This document shows positions 49,343 to 57,876 of a DNA stretch of 64,000 bases, one piece after another. Under the pieces are notes generated by a model that was given only the letters and a program-made list of their open reading frames with translations, did not search any database and was not told the origin of the DNA. The position numbers were made by a program, and so were the translations under genes. This stretch comes from Acidovorax sp. (GTDB lineage: Bacteria; Pseudomonadota; Gammaproteobacteria; Burkholderiales; Burkholderiaceae_C): NCBI GenBank assembly GCA_030692685.1, contig JAUXZO010000129.1, positions 1 through 64,000 of the forward strand. Reading direction: 5' to 3'. Each line of letters begins with the position of its first letter. Position 1 is the first letter of the stretch.

Positions 49343-49385
49343 TGGGCGTCCGGACCACGACCCATCACCCATCATCCATCACCCA

Positions 49386-49417
49386 TAAAAAAACCGCGCT
49401 TACATGGCGCGGTTTTT
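49386..49417 (+). terminator. Intrinsic terminator after tctCBA
   Basis: AACCGCGC, loop TTACATG, GCGCGGTT, then T residues, with A residues before it (works in both directions). It lies 43 bp after the tctA stop. Confidence 0.88.
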
Positions 49418-49653
49418 TGTTTTGGGACGTCCTGTCCAGGACATCGTATTGCAGGTGTTTGCGCAAGCCAGACACCGGAGGCTTTGTGCCCCCGGTGCCC
49501 CTCCCCACCAAGGTGACTTGCTGACTGATTTCATTTCTCTATCAACCGCGCACTTTGTCGGCTTCGCTTGCCGTACGCCTGTACGGTCTGCGCTTCGCCT
49601 TCGCGTTCACACTTGATCTGGAAATGAACTGACAAGCCGCAAATGTACCATAA

Positions 49654-49672
49654 AATGCGAATCGTTCTTATT
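49654..49672. promoter_or_regulatory. Fur-box-like sequence
   Basis: AATGCGAATCGTTCTTATT resembles the proteobacterial Fur box (AATGAGAATnATTCTCATT type), 14 bp before the next start codon. It suggests iron repression of the DUF2325 gene. Confidence 0.6.
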
Positions 49673-49686
49673 TGCAAGGATGGTGC

Positions 49687-50310
49687 ATGCATTCACTTCC
49701 GCAGGAGTTTTTGGTCCTTTGCCGCCAGTTGGGCGATGCCCAGCAGCGCTGCAGTGCCGCCATAGCGGCGCAGGCCGCCGAGATCGACGCGTTGAGGTCT
49801 GAGGTCGTGCGGCTGCGGGGGGCGCTGGTGGTGCGCGACACGCGCCTGGCCATGGCGCACGAGGCGCTGGAGCAGGCCCAGGTCGCAACCCCCGGCCTGC
49901 CGCGCCGCAAGGCCATGGCCCGCCACATCAGCACGCTGGCCGAGCGCATTGCCGCCTTGTCGCGCGAATGCCTGCGCTGGCGGCTGGCAGCCGAAGTGGA
50001 TGCCCTGGACATCCAGCGCGCCAAGCAGGGCGGTGGCCCGCTGGTTGAGGCTGCCGACCTTTCACGCACGCGGCCACTGGGGGAGGTGCACGCGTATGAC
50101 CTCGACGCCAACCTGGCTGCCGCAGACCTGGTCATCTGCCAGACCGGTTGCATCAGCCACGACGACTACTGGCGCGTGCAAGACCACTGCCGCCGCACCG
50201 GCAAGCCGTGCATTTTGGTTGACCAGCCACTGGCAACGCTGCAACCGATCCGGGTGTCTCGCATGACGCGCGCACCGCACGCAGCCCCAATGGCTCTCAC
50301 CGCAGAATAA
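49687..50310 (+). CDS. DUF2325 domain-containing protein
   Basis: 207 aa from ATG 49687 with AAGGA 8 bp upstream. N-terminal coiled helix (AQQRCSAAIAAQAAEIDALRSEVVRLRG). The C-terminal DUF2325 part has ADLVICQTGCISHDDYWRVQDHCRRTGKPCILVDQPL, with Cys and His positions that could bind metal. Family function is not established. The Fur-box-like promoter suggests an iron-related role, by inference. Confidence 0.8.
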   Translation: MHSLPQEFLVLCRQLGDAQQRCSAAIAAQAAEIDALRSEVVRLRGALVVRDTRLAMAHEALEQAQVATPGLPRRKAMARHISTLAERIAALSRECLRWRLAAEVDALDIQRAKQGGGPLVEAADLSRTRPLGEVHAYDLDANLAAADLVICQTGCISHDDYWRVQDHCRRTGKPCILVDQPLATLQPIRVSRMTRAPHAAPMALTAE

Positions 50311-50337
50311 CGCGCAATTCTGAATGAAAATGGCTTC

Positions 50338-50381
50338 TAGCGCTTGATGGACAAGCGCTAGTAGCTATAAATATGATAGCT
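50338..50381. repeat. Comamonadaceae-type intergenic double hairpin repeat, copy 1
   Basis: Hairpin TAGCGCTT-GATGGAC-AAGCGCTA (50338-50360) followed by a second, AGCTAT...ATAGCT (50363-50381). The same structure recurs at 56793-56835. Sequence type common between genes in Acidovorax relatives; function not known. Confidence 0.75.
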
Positions 50382-50445
50382 TCTGTAGTTGGCAGTGCCT
50401 TTGAAGCCGACCCAGCCCGCACCGCCTGCGCGCTACCATCCGCAG

Positions 50446-51957
50446 ATGCCCCTGATCACCGACGACGCCCCCGCACTGCCGCTGGATGCCCAGGGCATTC
50501 TCGAACTGGCAGCTCGGTCCATGTTCCAGCTGTTCTCCAGCGTCAGCCAGGGCATGTTTTTGGTGGACCGCAGTGGGCGCATTGTGTGGGTGAATGAGGG
50601 CTACCAGCGGTTTTTGCCTGACCTTGGCTTTTCATCCGTGGACCAGTTCGTGGGCCGCACGGTGGAGGAAGTCATCCCCAACACCCAGATGCGCCGCGTG
50701 CTCGAAACCGGCCAGCCCGTGCTGATCGACCTGCTCACCAACAAGGCTGGCACCTTCGTGGTCAGTCGCATCCCGCTGCGTGACGATGCGGAGCGTGTGA
50801 TCGGTGCCATTGGCATCGTGCTGTTTGACCACCCGGAGACCACGCTGCAGCCGCTGATCAGCAAGTTTGCGCTGCTGCAGCGCGACCTGGATGACGCCCG
50901 GCGCGAACTGGCCAGCCAGCGCCGCCGGACCCTGGTCGTGGCGGGCGATGGCGAGCGGCGCGCCAAATACACCTTTGCCAGCTTCATCGGGTCGAGCCCG
51001 GCAGCCGCCGAGGTCAAGCGCCAGGCGCGCCGCGCAGCGCAGTCCAGCAGCCCCGTGCTGTTGCTGGGCGAGACAGGCACCGGCAAAGAGCTGCTGGCGC
51101 ACGCCATCCACGCCGCTTCGAGCCGCGCGAGCGGCCCGTTTGTCAGCGTCAACATCGCCGCCGTGCCCGACACGTTGCTGGAGGCCGAGTTTTTTGGCGT
51201 GGCACCCGGTGCCTACACCGGCGCGTCTGCCAAGGGGCGCGACGGCAAGTTCAAGCTGGCCGATGGCGGCACGCTGTTTTTGGATGAAATTGGCGACATG
51301 CCGCAAAGCCTGCAGGCCAAACTGCTGCGCGCGCTGCAAGAGGGCGAGATCGAGCCGCTGGGCAGCAACAAGCTCGTGCCCTTCAACGTGCGCATCCTGG
51401 CAGCCACATCCCGCGACCTGGCTTCGCTGGTGCGCGAGGGCAGGTTCCGCGAAGACTTGTTCTACCGCCTGCATGTGCTGCCGGTGCGCGTGCCGCCATT
51501 GCGTGCGCGGCGCAGCGACATCCCTGCGCTGGTCGAAGCGCTGGGCGAAGACCTGGCGCTGCGCAACGGCACGGCCCCGCCCGAGCTGTTGCCCGACGCC
51601 ATGGCGCTGCTGGCAGGCCAGCCTTGGCGCGGCAACATCCGCGAGCTGCGCAACGTGCTGGAGCAGGCGGTGATGCGCAGCGATTCACCGTCCATCGACG
51701 CGGCGCAACTGGAGCGCGTGCTGCGTGAGGCCGGGGTCGAACCCGCAGCCCCTGCGCCGGTGCAGGACACGTCTACCGCCACCGATGCCCAAGACGAAAG
51801 CCGCTACCTGCGCCCCTTGGCGGAGCAGGTGGCTGAACTGGAGCAGCGCGCCATTGCCGCGGCCATGAAAGCGCACAGCGGCAACAAACTGGCCACTGCC
51901 CGCCAATTGGGAATATCGCGCGCCACGCTTTATGGACGTCTGGAAAACCCTGAATAA
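50446..51957 (+). CDS. Sigma-54-dependent transcriptional regulator (PAS-AAA+-Fis)
   Basis: 503 aa from ATG 50446. PAS domain at ~25-130 (SQGMFLVDRSGRIVWVNEGYQRFLPDLGF), coiled linker, and a sigma-54 AAA+ domain with Walker A GETGTGKE (208-215), GAYTGA (255-260, a variant of GAFTGA), Walker B FLDE (278-281) and an arginine-finger region. Fis-type helix-turn-helix at the end (NKLATARQLGISRATLYGRL). It lies 104 bp before a -24/-12 promoter, so it probably switches on the PHB-use genes in response to a metabolite bound by the PAS domain. Confidence 0.92.
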   Translation: MPLITDDAPALPLDAQGILELAARSMFQLFSSVSQGMFLVDRSGRIVWVNEGYQRFLPDLGFSSVDQFVGRTVEEVIPNTQMRRVLETGQPVLIDLLTNKAGTFVVSRIPLRDDAERVIGAIGIVLFDHPETTLQPLISKFALLQRDLDDARRELASQRRRTLVVAGDGERRAKYTFASFIGSSPAAAEVKRQARRAAQSSSPVLLLGETGTGKELLAHAIHAASSRASGPFVSVNIAAVPDTLLEAEFFGVAPGAYTGASAKGRDGKFKLADGGTLFLDEIGDMPQSLQAKLLRALQEGEIEPLGSNKLVPFNVRILAATSRDLASLVREGRFREDLFYRLHVLPVRVPPLRARRSDIPALVEALGEDLALRNGTAPPELLPDAMALLAGQPWRGNIRELRNVLEQAVMRSDSPSIDAAQLERVLREAGVEPAAPAPVQDTSTATDAQDESRYLRPLAEQVAELEQRAIAAAMKAHSGNKLATARQLGISRATLYGRLENPE

Positions 51958-52016
51958 ATCCTGAACAGATGACTGAATTTCAGGCACATTGTGTGTTCGT
52001 ATTTAAGACAGTTTCG

Positions 52017-52030
52017 TTATGTGCACATAA
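52017..52030. promoter_or_regulatory. 14-bp palindrome, candidate enhancer site
   Basis: TTATGTGCACATAA is a perfect palindrome 31 bp before the -24 element. Candidate binding site for the Fis-type domain of the neighbouring activator, although closer than usual. Confidence 0.45.
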
Positions 52031-52060
52031 AATTGTCATAAAAATCAAGCACTTGTGACC

Positions 52061-52076
52061 TGGCACAAACTGTGCA
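52061..52076 (+). promoter_or_regulatory. Sigma-54 (-24/-12) promoter
   Basis: TGGCACAAACTGTGCA fits TGGCAC-N5-TTGCA with GG and GC exactly 10 bases apart. It lies 32 bp before the binding-protein ATG and just after the sigma-54 activator gene. Confidence 0.8.
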
Positions 52077-52107
52077 ATGTTCAGGCATCACAACAGGAGA
52101 CATCGCC

Positions 52108-53304
52108 ATGCATCGTCGCAATCTGGTTGCACTCGCCGCCCTTGCCGTTTCTGCCGCCACCCTCACAGCGCCCGCCGCCTTCGCGCAGTCGGGTGAGATC
52201 CGCATCGCCCACGTCTACAGCAAGACCGGCCCCCTGGAGGCCTACGGCAAGCAGACGCAAACCGGGCTGATGATGGGCCTGAACTACGCCACCGGCGGCA
52301 GCATGACCGTCAACGGCAAGAAGCTTGTCGTGATTGAAAAAGACGACCAGGGCAAGCCCGACCTGGGCAAGAGCCTGCTGGCCACCGCGTACTCTGACGA
52401 CAAGGCCGACATTGCCGTGGGCCCCACCGCATCGGGCGTGGCGCTGGCCATGCTGCCAGTGGCCGAAGAATACAAAAAGATCCTGCTGGTCGAGCCTGCT
52501 GTGGCCGACTCCATCACGGGTGACAAGTGGAACAAGTACATCTTTCGCACCGGCCGCAACAGCAGCCAGGACGCGATCTCCAACGCCGTGGCGGTGGACA
52601 AGGAAGGCGTGACCATTGCCACGCTGGCGCAAGACAACGCGTTTGGCCGCGATGGCGTGAAGGCGTTCAAGGACTCGGTCAAGAAGGCCAAGCTCGCGCA
52701 CGAGGAATACCTGCCCGCTGCCACCACCGACTTCACGGCCGGTGCCCAGCGCATCATCGACAAGCTCAAGGACCAGCCCGGCCGCAAGATCATCTGGGTG
52801 GTGTGGGCCGGGGCGGGCAACCCGTTCAAGATTGCCGACATGGACCTCAAGCGCTACGGCATCGAGATCTCCACCGGCGGCAACATTTTGCCCGCCATGG
52901 CCGCGTACAAGAACTTCCCCGGCATGGAAGGCGCCACGTACTACTACTTCGGCATCCCCAAGAACCCGGTGAACGAAGCCCTGGTGGCCGCGCATTACAA
53001 GGAGTACAAGACGCCGCCAGATTTCTTCACGGCGGGCGGCTTCAGCTCGGCCATGGCGCTGGTCACCGCGCTCAAGGCCACCGGTGGCGACACCAACACC
53101 AACAAGCTCATCAAGACCATGGAAGGCATGAGCTTTGACACCCCCAAGGGCAAGATGACCTTCCGCAAGGAAGACCACCAGGCCATGCAGAGCATGTACC
53201 ACTTCAAGATCAAGGTGGACCCGGCCTTCGCCTGGGGCGTGCCTGAGCTGGTGCGCGAGATCAAGCCTGAAGAAATGAACGTGCCGATTCGCAACCAGCG
53301 ATAA
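52108..53304 (+). CDS. Liv-type ABC transporter substrate-binding protein
   Basis: 398 aa from ATG 52108 (AGGAGA 8 bp upstream). Signal peptide MHRRNLVALAALAVSAATLTAPAAFAQ. Type I periplasmic binding fold of the branched-chain amino acid/amide family (IRIAHVYSKTGPLEAYGKQTQTGLMMGLNYATGG, DKADIAVGPTASGVALAMLPVAEEYKKILLVEPAVADSITG). The context (PHB depolymerase, livGFHM) suggests a 3-hydroxybutyrate-type ligand, but that is inference. First gene behind the -24/-12 promoter. Confidence 0.9.
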   Translation: MHRRNLVALAALAVSAATLTAPAAFAQSGEIRIAHVYSKTGPLEAYGKQTQTGLMMGLNYATGGSMTVNGKKLVVIEKDDQGKPDLGKSLLATAYSDDKADIAVGPTASGVALAMLPVAEEYKKILLVEPAVADSITGDKWNKYIFRTGRNSSQDAISNAVAVDKEGVTIATLAQDNAFGRDGVKAFKDSVKKAKLAHEEYLPAATTDFTAGAQRIIDKLKDQPGRKIIWVVWAGAGNPFKIADMDLKRYGIEISTGGNILPAMAAYKNFPGMEGATYYYFGIPKNPVNEALVAAHYKEYKTPPDFFTAGGFSSAMALVTALKATGGDTNTNKLIKTMEGMSFDTPKGKMTFRKEDHQAMQSMYHFKIKVDPAFAWGVPELVREIKPEEMNVPIRNQR

Positions 53305-53378
53305 GACGGTCTTTTCGATGCGTTAGCGAGGCCCGACGGACAGGACACACCTCCTGCTTCGTCGGGGTTCATCCCGCA

Positions 53379-53399
53379 GGGGCGGCCGCCCCGTTTTTT
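53379..53399 (+). terminator. Terminator or attenuator before phaZ
   Basis: GGGGCGGCCGCCCC (perfect inverted repeat) followed by GTTTTTT. It lies 75 bp after the binding-protein stop and may separate it from the depolymerase gene or give reduced readthrough. Confidence 0.65.
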
Positions 53400-53480
53400 C
53401 CAGTGGATTGATGCATGAACCCCCGGGTCTACACGGGGGCTGGGTCAGACTTTTTCAAAATTATTTGGAGACAAGACAAC

Positions 53481-54962
53481 ATGGCTTTCAATTTCATCCG
53501 GGCGGCCGCAGCAGGAGCTGCCATCGCGCTGTGCGCTACTGGCGGTGCCTTCGCTGCCGTCAACCTTCCCGCGCTCAAGATCGACAAGACGCAGACCACG
53601 GTGTCGGGCCTGTCGGCGGGCGGCTTCATGGCCGTGCAGCTGCATGTGGCGTACTCGGCCACCTTTGCCAAGGGCGCAGGCGTGGTCGCGGGCGGGCCGT
53701 TCTACTGCGCCGAGGGCTCTATCGTCAACGCCACCGGGCGCTGCATGGCCAGCCCCGCGGGCATCCCCACCAGCACGCTGGTCAACACCACCAACACCTG
53801 GGCCAGCCAGGGGCTGATCGACCCGGTGGCCAACCTGCAGGCCTCCAAGGTCTACCTGTTCTCGGGCACGCTCGACAGCGTGGTCAAACCCGGCGTGATG
53901 GACGCGCTGCGCACCTACTACAACAGCTTCGTGCCGTCCGCCAACGTGGTCTACAAGAAGGACATCGCGGCCGAGCACGCCATGGTCACCGACGACTATG
54001 GCAATGGCTGCTCCACCAAAGGCGCGCCCTACATCAGCGACTGCAACTTTGACCTGGCAGGCACCATGCTGCAGCACCTGTACGGCACGCTTAACGCCCG
54101 CAACAACGCCACGCTGCCAACAGCCAACTTCGTTGAGTTCAACCAGAGCCAGTTCATCAGCAACCATGGCATGGCCACCACCGGCTGGGCCTACATCCCC
54201 CAGGCCTGCCAGGCGGGCGGCAGCGCCACCTGCAAGCTGCACGTGGTGCTGCATGGCTGCAAGCAGAACGTGAGCGACGTGCAGCAGCAGTACGTGCGCA
54301 ACACCGGCTACAACCGGTGGGCCGACACGAACAACATCGTGATGCTCTACCCACAGACCAGCCTGGCAGCCACCAACAGCTGCTTTGACTGGTGGGGCTA
54401 CGACAACGCCAACTACGCCAAGAAGTCCGGCCCGCAGATGGTGGCCATCAAGGCCATGGTGGACCAGGTGTCCAGCGGCGGCGGCACCACCAACCCGCCC
54501 ACAAACCCCGCGCTGCCTGCGCCCACCGGCGTGACCACCTCAGGCGCCACGGCCAGCAGCATGCAGGTGGGCTGGGCCGCCGTCTCGGGCGCGGCAAGCT
54601 ACAACGTGTACCGCAATGCCAACAAGGTCAACGCACTGCCCGTGACCGCACCCAGCTACAGCGACACCGGCCTGGCCGCCTCCACCACCTACAGCTGGAC
54701 GGTGCGTGCCGCCGACGCCAATGGTGCCGAGGGCGCGACCTCTGCCGCCGCCACAGGCACCACGCTGGCTGCGTCTGGTGGCACTGCCACGTGCACCACG
54801 GCCAGCAACTATGCGCACACGATGGCGGCCAGGGCCTATGTTGCTGGCGGATATACCTTCGCGCTGGGCTCCAACCAGGCAATGGGGCTGTGGAACGTGT
54901 TTGTGACCAAGACCCTGAAGCAGACCGGGCCGAATTACTACGTGATTGGTACATGCCCTTGA
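53481..54962 (+). CDS. phaZ: Extracellular PHB depolymerase
   Basis: 493 aa from ATG 53481 (GGAGA 12 bp upstream). Signal peptide to ~residue 26 (AFAA). Type II catalytic domain with the lipase box GLSAG near the N-terminus (Ser45), Asp in SGTLDSVVKP and a conserved LHVVLHGCKQ with the oxyanion His. Then a fibronectin III domain (~355-440, PTGVTTSGATASSMQVGWAAVSGAASYNVYRNANKV) and a C-terminal PHB-binding domain (ASNYAHTMAARAYVAGGYTFALGSNQAMGLWNV). It hydrolyses short-chain poly(3-hydroxyalkanoate) outside the cell. Confidence 0.95.
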   Translation: MAFNFIRAAAAGAAIALCATGGAFAAVNLPALKIDKTQTTVSGLSAGGFMAVQLHVAYSATFAKGAGVVAGGPFYCAEGSIVNATGRCMASPAGIPTSTLVNTTNTWASQGLIDPVANLQASKVYLFSGTLDSVVKPGVMDALRTYYNSFVPSANVVYKKDIAAEHAMVTDDYGNGCSTKGAPYISDCNFDLAGTMLQHLYGTLNARNNATLPTANFVEFNQSQFISNHGMATTGWAYIPQACQAGGSATCKLHVVLHGCKQNVSDVQQQYVRNTGYNRWADTNNIVMLYPQTSLAATNSCFDWWGYDNANYAKKSGPQMVAIKAMVDQVSSGGGTTNPPTNPALPAPTGVTTSGATASSMQVGWAAVSGAASYNVYRNANKVNALPVTAPSYSDTGLAASTTYSWTVRAADANGAEGATSAAATGTTLAASGGTATCTTASNYAHTMAARAYVAGGYTFALGSNQAMGLWNVFVTKTLKQTGPNYYVIGTCP

Positions 54963-55010
54963 TCGCGTGAGGCCCGTAGCGCGACAGAGAATGGAAATGA
55001 TGTGAAGGCC

Positions 55011-55026
55011 TGGCACCCAGCCTGCA
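55011..55026 (+). promoter_or_regulatory. Second -24/-12-like site, upstream of livG
   Basis: TGGCACCCAGCCTGCA: TGGCAC, then GC 10 bases after GG, with CTGCA in place of TTGCA. Located 178 bp before livG, in the only long gap of this operon. Confidence 0.5.
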
Positions 55027-55203
55027 GGGTAGGGTGCCGGGCCCAGTGAACCAGAGCGGCTCACAAAGCTCGGCGAAGCGTTTCTGGCTAGGCGCTGCGC
55101 CGCAGGCAGTACGTGATTGCGACAAGGCGCAGCAACAACGCCAGAAGAGTTTTTTGAGACGCTCTCCATGAAAGACGACGACCGTGAAAGTGAAACCCCA
55201 CCC

Positions 55204-55986
55204 ATGAGCACCTTGGCCACCAAGGACTTGACCATCCGCTTTGGCGGCCACGTGGCGGTCAACAACGTGACTTGCTCTTTCGAGCCCGGCACGTTGACCG
55301 CCATCGTAGGCCCCAACGGCGCGGGCAAGACCACGTATTTCAACCTCATCTCGGGCCAGTTGCGTGCCAGCAGCGGCACCGTCACGCTGGGCGGGCAGGA
55401 CATCACGGGGATGTCCGTGTCAGCGCGCACGCATGCGGGCCTGGGCCGGGCGTTTCAGCTGACCAACCTGTTCCCCAACCTCAGCGTGCTGGAGAACGTG
55501 CGCCTGGCCGTGCAGGCCACGCAAGAAGGCAAGCACCGCCGGGGCCTGAACCTGTGGAGCATCTGGAGCGATCACGCCGCGCTGGTCCAGCGCGCCCGCG
55601 TCATCCTGCAGGCCGTGGCCATGAATGACCGTGCCGATACGCCCGTGGCCAGCCTGCCCCACGGCGATCAGCGCAAGCTGGAGGTGGCGCTGTTGATGGC
55701 GCTGGAGCCGCAGGTCTACATGTTTGACGAACCCACCGCTGGCATGAGCCACGACGAGGCCCCCGTGATCCTGAACCTGATCCGCGAGCTGAAGAAGGAC
55801 AAGACCAAAATCATTCTGCTGGTGGAGCACAAGATGGATGTGGTGCGCGAGCTGGCCGACCGCATCATCGTGCTGACGAACGGCACGCTGGTGGCCGATG
55901 GGCCCCCCGCCGAGGTGATTGCCTCGCCTGTGGTGCAAGAGGCCTACCTTGGCGTCACCAAGGACACAGAGAAGGAGGCTGCATGA
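55204..55986 (+). CDS. livG: Liv-type ABC transporter ATP-binding protein (LivG-like)
   Basis: 260 aa from ATG 55204; ATG 55168 is an in-frame alternative with no better ribosome site. Walker A GPNGAGKT, long LivG-type insertion (FQLTNLFPNLSVLENVRLAVQATQEGKHRR), variant signature LPHGDQRKLEVA, Walker B VYMFDEPTAGMS and switch His in LLVEHKMD. It powers uptake together with LivF. Overlaps livF by ATGA. Confidence 0.93.
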   Translation: MSTLATKDLTIRFGGHVAVNNVTCSFEPGTLTAIVGPNGAGKTTYFNLISGQLRASSGTVTLGGQDITGMSVSARTHAGLGRAFQLTNLFPNLSVLENVRLAVQATQEGKHRRGLNLWSIWSDHAALVQRARVILQAVAMNDRADTPVASLPHGDQRKLEVALLMALEPQVYMFDEPTAGMSHDEAPVILNLIRELKKDKTKIILLVEHKMDVVRELADRIIVLTNGTLVADGPPAEVIASPVVQEAYLGVTKDTEKEAA

Positions 55987-56759
55987 GCACCATTACCAAC
56001 AATAGCGGAAACACCAGCGGCAACACCAGCGGCAACCCTGTCAACCTGCTCGAACTCAAAGGTGTGCACACCCACATCGGCGCGTACCACATCCTGCACG
56101 GCGTTCATCTCGCCGTGCCCAAGGGCCAGCTCACCATGCTGCTGGGCCGCAACGGCGCGGGCAAGACCACCACACTGCGCACCATCATGGGCTTGTGGCA
56201 CGCGTCCAAGGGCAGCATCCACTTTGGCGGCAAAGACATCACGGCGCTGAACACGCCCGCCATCGCGGGCATGAACATCGCCTACGTGCCCGAGAATATG
56301 GGCATCTTTTCTGACCTCACGGTGAAAGAAAACATGCTGCTGGCCGCGCGCAGTGCGCGCAATGCCGCGCAGATGGACGAGACCCGGCTGCAGTGGATCT
56401 TCAAGCTCTTTCCCGCCGTGGAGAAGTTCTGGAACCACCCTGCAGGCAAGCTCAGTGGCGGCCAAAAACAGATGGTGGCCGTGAGCCGCGCCATCGTCGA
56501 GCCACGCGACCTGCTCATCGTCGATGAGCCCAGCAAGGGCCTGGCGCCCGCCATCATCAACAACATGATTGAAGCCTTTGACCAGCTCAAAAAGAGTGGC
56601 GTGACCATCTTGCTGGTGGAGCAGAACATCAATTTCGCAAAGCGGCTCGGTGACACCGTGGCCGTGATGGACAACGGCCAGGTGGTGCATGCGGGCAGCA
56701 TGGCCGCGCTGGCTGAAGACGAGGCACTGCAGCGGTCGCTGCTGGGGTTGGCACTATGA
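55983..56759 (+). CDS. livF: Liv-type ABC transporter ATP-binding protein (LivF-like)
   Basis: 258 aa, ATG 55983. Walker A GRNGAGKTT, signature LSGGQKQMVAVSRA, Walker B LLIVDEPSKGLAP, switch His position occupied by Gln (LLVEQN) as is usual for LivF. An N-terminal Asn/Thr/Ser-rich stretch (TITNNSGNTSGNTSGNPVN) of ~20 residues with a short repeat precedes the ABC domain. Confidence 0.93.
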   Translation: MSTITNNSGNTSGNTSGNPVNLLELKGVHTHIGAYHILHGVHLAVPKGQLTMLLGRNGAGKTTTLRTIMGLWHASKGSIHFGGKDITALNTPAIAGMNIAYVPENMGIFSDLTVKENMLLAARSARNAAQMDETRLQWIFKLFPAVEKFWNHPAGKLSGGQKQMVAVSRAIVEPRDLLIVDEPSKGLAPAIINNMIEAFDQLKKSGVTILLVEQNINFAKRLGDTVAVMDNGQVVHAGSMAALAEDEALQRSLLGLAL

Positions 56760-56792
56760 GTTTTACATCAGATTTCATGCCTTTTTGGCCTC

Positions 56793-56835
56793 TAGCGCTT
56801 GATGGTAAAGCGCTAACAGCTATTAATTTGGTAGC
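56793..56835. repeat. Intergenic double hairpin repeat, copy 2
   Basis: TAGCGCTT-GATGGTA-AAGCGCTA (56793-56815) then AGCTATTAATTTGGTAGC, matching copy 1 at 50338. It sits between livF and livH and may affect message processing. Confidence 0.75.
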
Positions 56836-56874
56836 ATTTGAAGTCGACGGCAGCAACGCCGCAGGAGAACTCGC

Positions 56875-57864
56875 ATGAGCGCCACCCTCCGCGACTTCGA
56901 CTGGAAGCCCTTGGCCCTGGTGCCTGCCCTCGCACTGCTGGTCCTGCCGTTCATCGGCTCGCCCAGTACCTGGCTCACGCTCACCGTGGCGGGGCTGGCC
57001 ATGGGCATGATCATCTTCATCATCGCCTCGGGCCTTACGCTGGTGTTCGGGCTGATGGACGTGCTGAACTTTGGTCACGGCGTGTTCATTGCGCTGGGTG
57101 CCTTTGTGGCCACCAGCGTGCTGGGCGCCATGGGCGACTACACCCAAAGCGCCGACCTGTGGCGCAACCTGATGGCCGTGCTGCCCGCCATGGTGGTGGC
57201 CATGGCCGTGGCGGGCGCGGTGGGCCTGGCGTTCGAGCGTTTCATCGTGCGGCCCGTGTACGGCCAGCATTTAAAGCAGATCCTCATCACCATGGGCGGC
57301 ATGATCATTGGTGAAGAGCTCATCAAGGTCATCTGGGGCCCTGCGCAAATCCCGCTGCCGCTGCCCGAAGGCATGCGCGGCTCGCTGCTGATTGGCGACG
57401 CCGCCATCGAGAAGTACCGCCTCATCGCCGTGGTTGTGGGGCTGCTGGTGTTTGGCGTGCTGGCCTGGGTGCTGTCGCGTACCAAGGTGGGCCTGCTGAT
57501 ACGCGCGGGTGTGCAAGACCGCGAGATGGTCGAAAGCCTGGGCTACCGCATCCGCCGCCTGTTTGTGGGCGTGTTTGTGGTGGGCTCGGCCCTGGCCGGG
57601 CTGGGCGGCGTGATGTGGGGGCTGTACCAGCAAAGCGTCATCCCGCAGATGGGCGCGCAGGTCAACGTGTTGATCTTCATCGTCATCATCATCGGCGGCC
57701 TGGGCAGCACGGGCGGTGCGCTCATCGGCGCGTTGCTGGTGGGGCTGATGGCCAACTACACCGGGTTTCTGGTGCCGAAGGTGGCGCTGTTCTCGAACAT
57801 CGCGCTCATGGTGGCCATCTTGCTGTGGCGGCCGCAGGGTGTCTATCCGGTCACGAACCGCTAA
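56875..57864 (+). CDS. livH: Liv-type ABC transporter permease (LivH-like)
   Basis: 329 aa, about eight membrane segments. LivH signature ASGLTLVFGLMDVLNFGHGVFIALGAFV and the EAA-like loop RTKVGLLIRAGVQDREMVESLGYRIRRLFVGVFVVGSALAGLGG. Ends in GGLGSTGGALIGALLVGLMANY. ATG 56875 has AGGAGA upstream. Inner membrane channel with LivM. Confidence 0.93.
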   Translation: MSATLRDFDWKPLALVPALALLVLPFIGSPSTWLTLTVAGLAMGMIIFIIASGLTLVFGLMDVLNFGHGVFIALGAFVATSVLGAMGDYTQSADLWRNLMAVLPAMVVAMAVAGAVGLAFERFIVRPVYGQHLKQILITMGGMIIGEELIKVIWGPAQIPLPLPEGMRGSLLIGDAAIEKYRLIAVVVGLLVFGVLAWVLSRTKVGLLIRAGVQDREMVESLGYRIRRLFVGVFVVGSALAGLGGVMWGLYQQSVIPQMGAQVNVLIFIVIIIGGLGSTGGALIGALLVGLMANYTGFLVPKVALFSNIALMVAILLWRPQGVYPVTNR

Positions 57865-57876
57865 GGAAAAAAGACC

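Noticed and set aside
47411..49375. 654-codon open frame on the minus strand
   Set aside because: Shadow of tctB/tctA; His/Gln/Arg-rich translation with no domain.
49363..49387. Short CCCATCA-type tandem repeat
   Set aside because: Only a few imperfect units in front of a terminator; no sign of CRISPR or a functional array.
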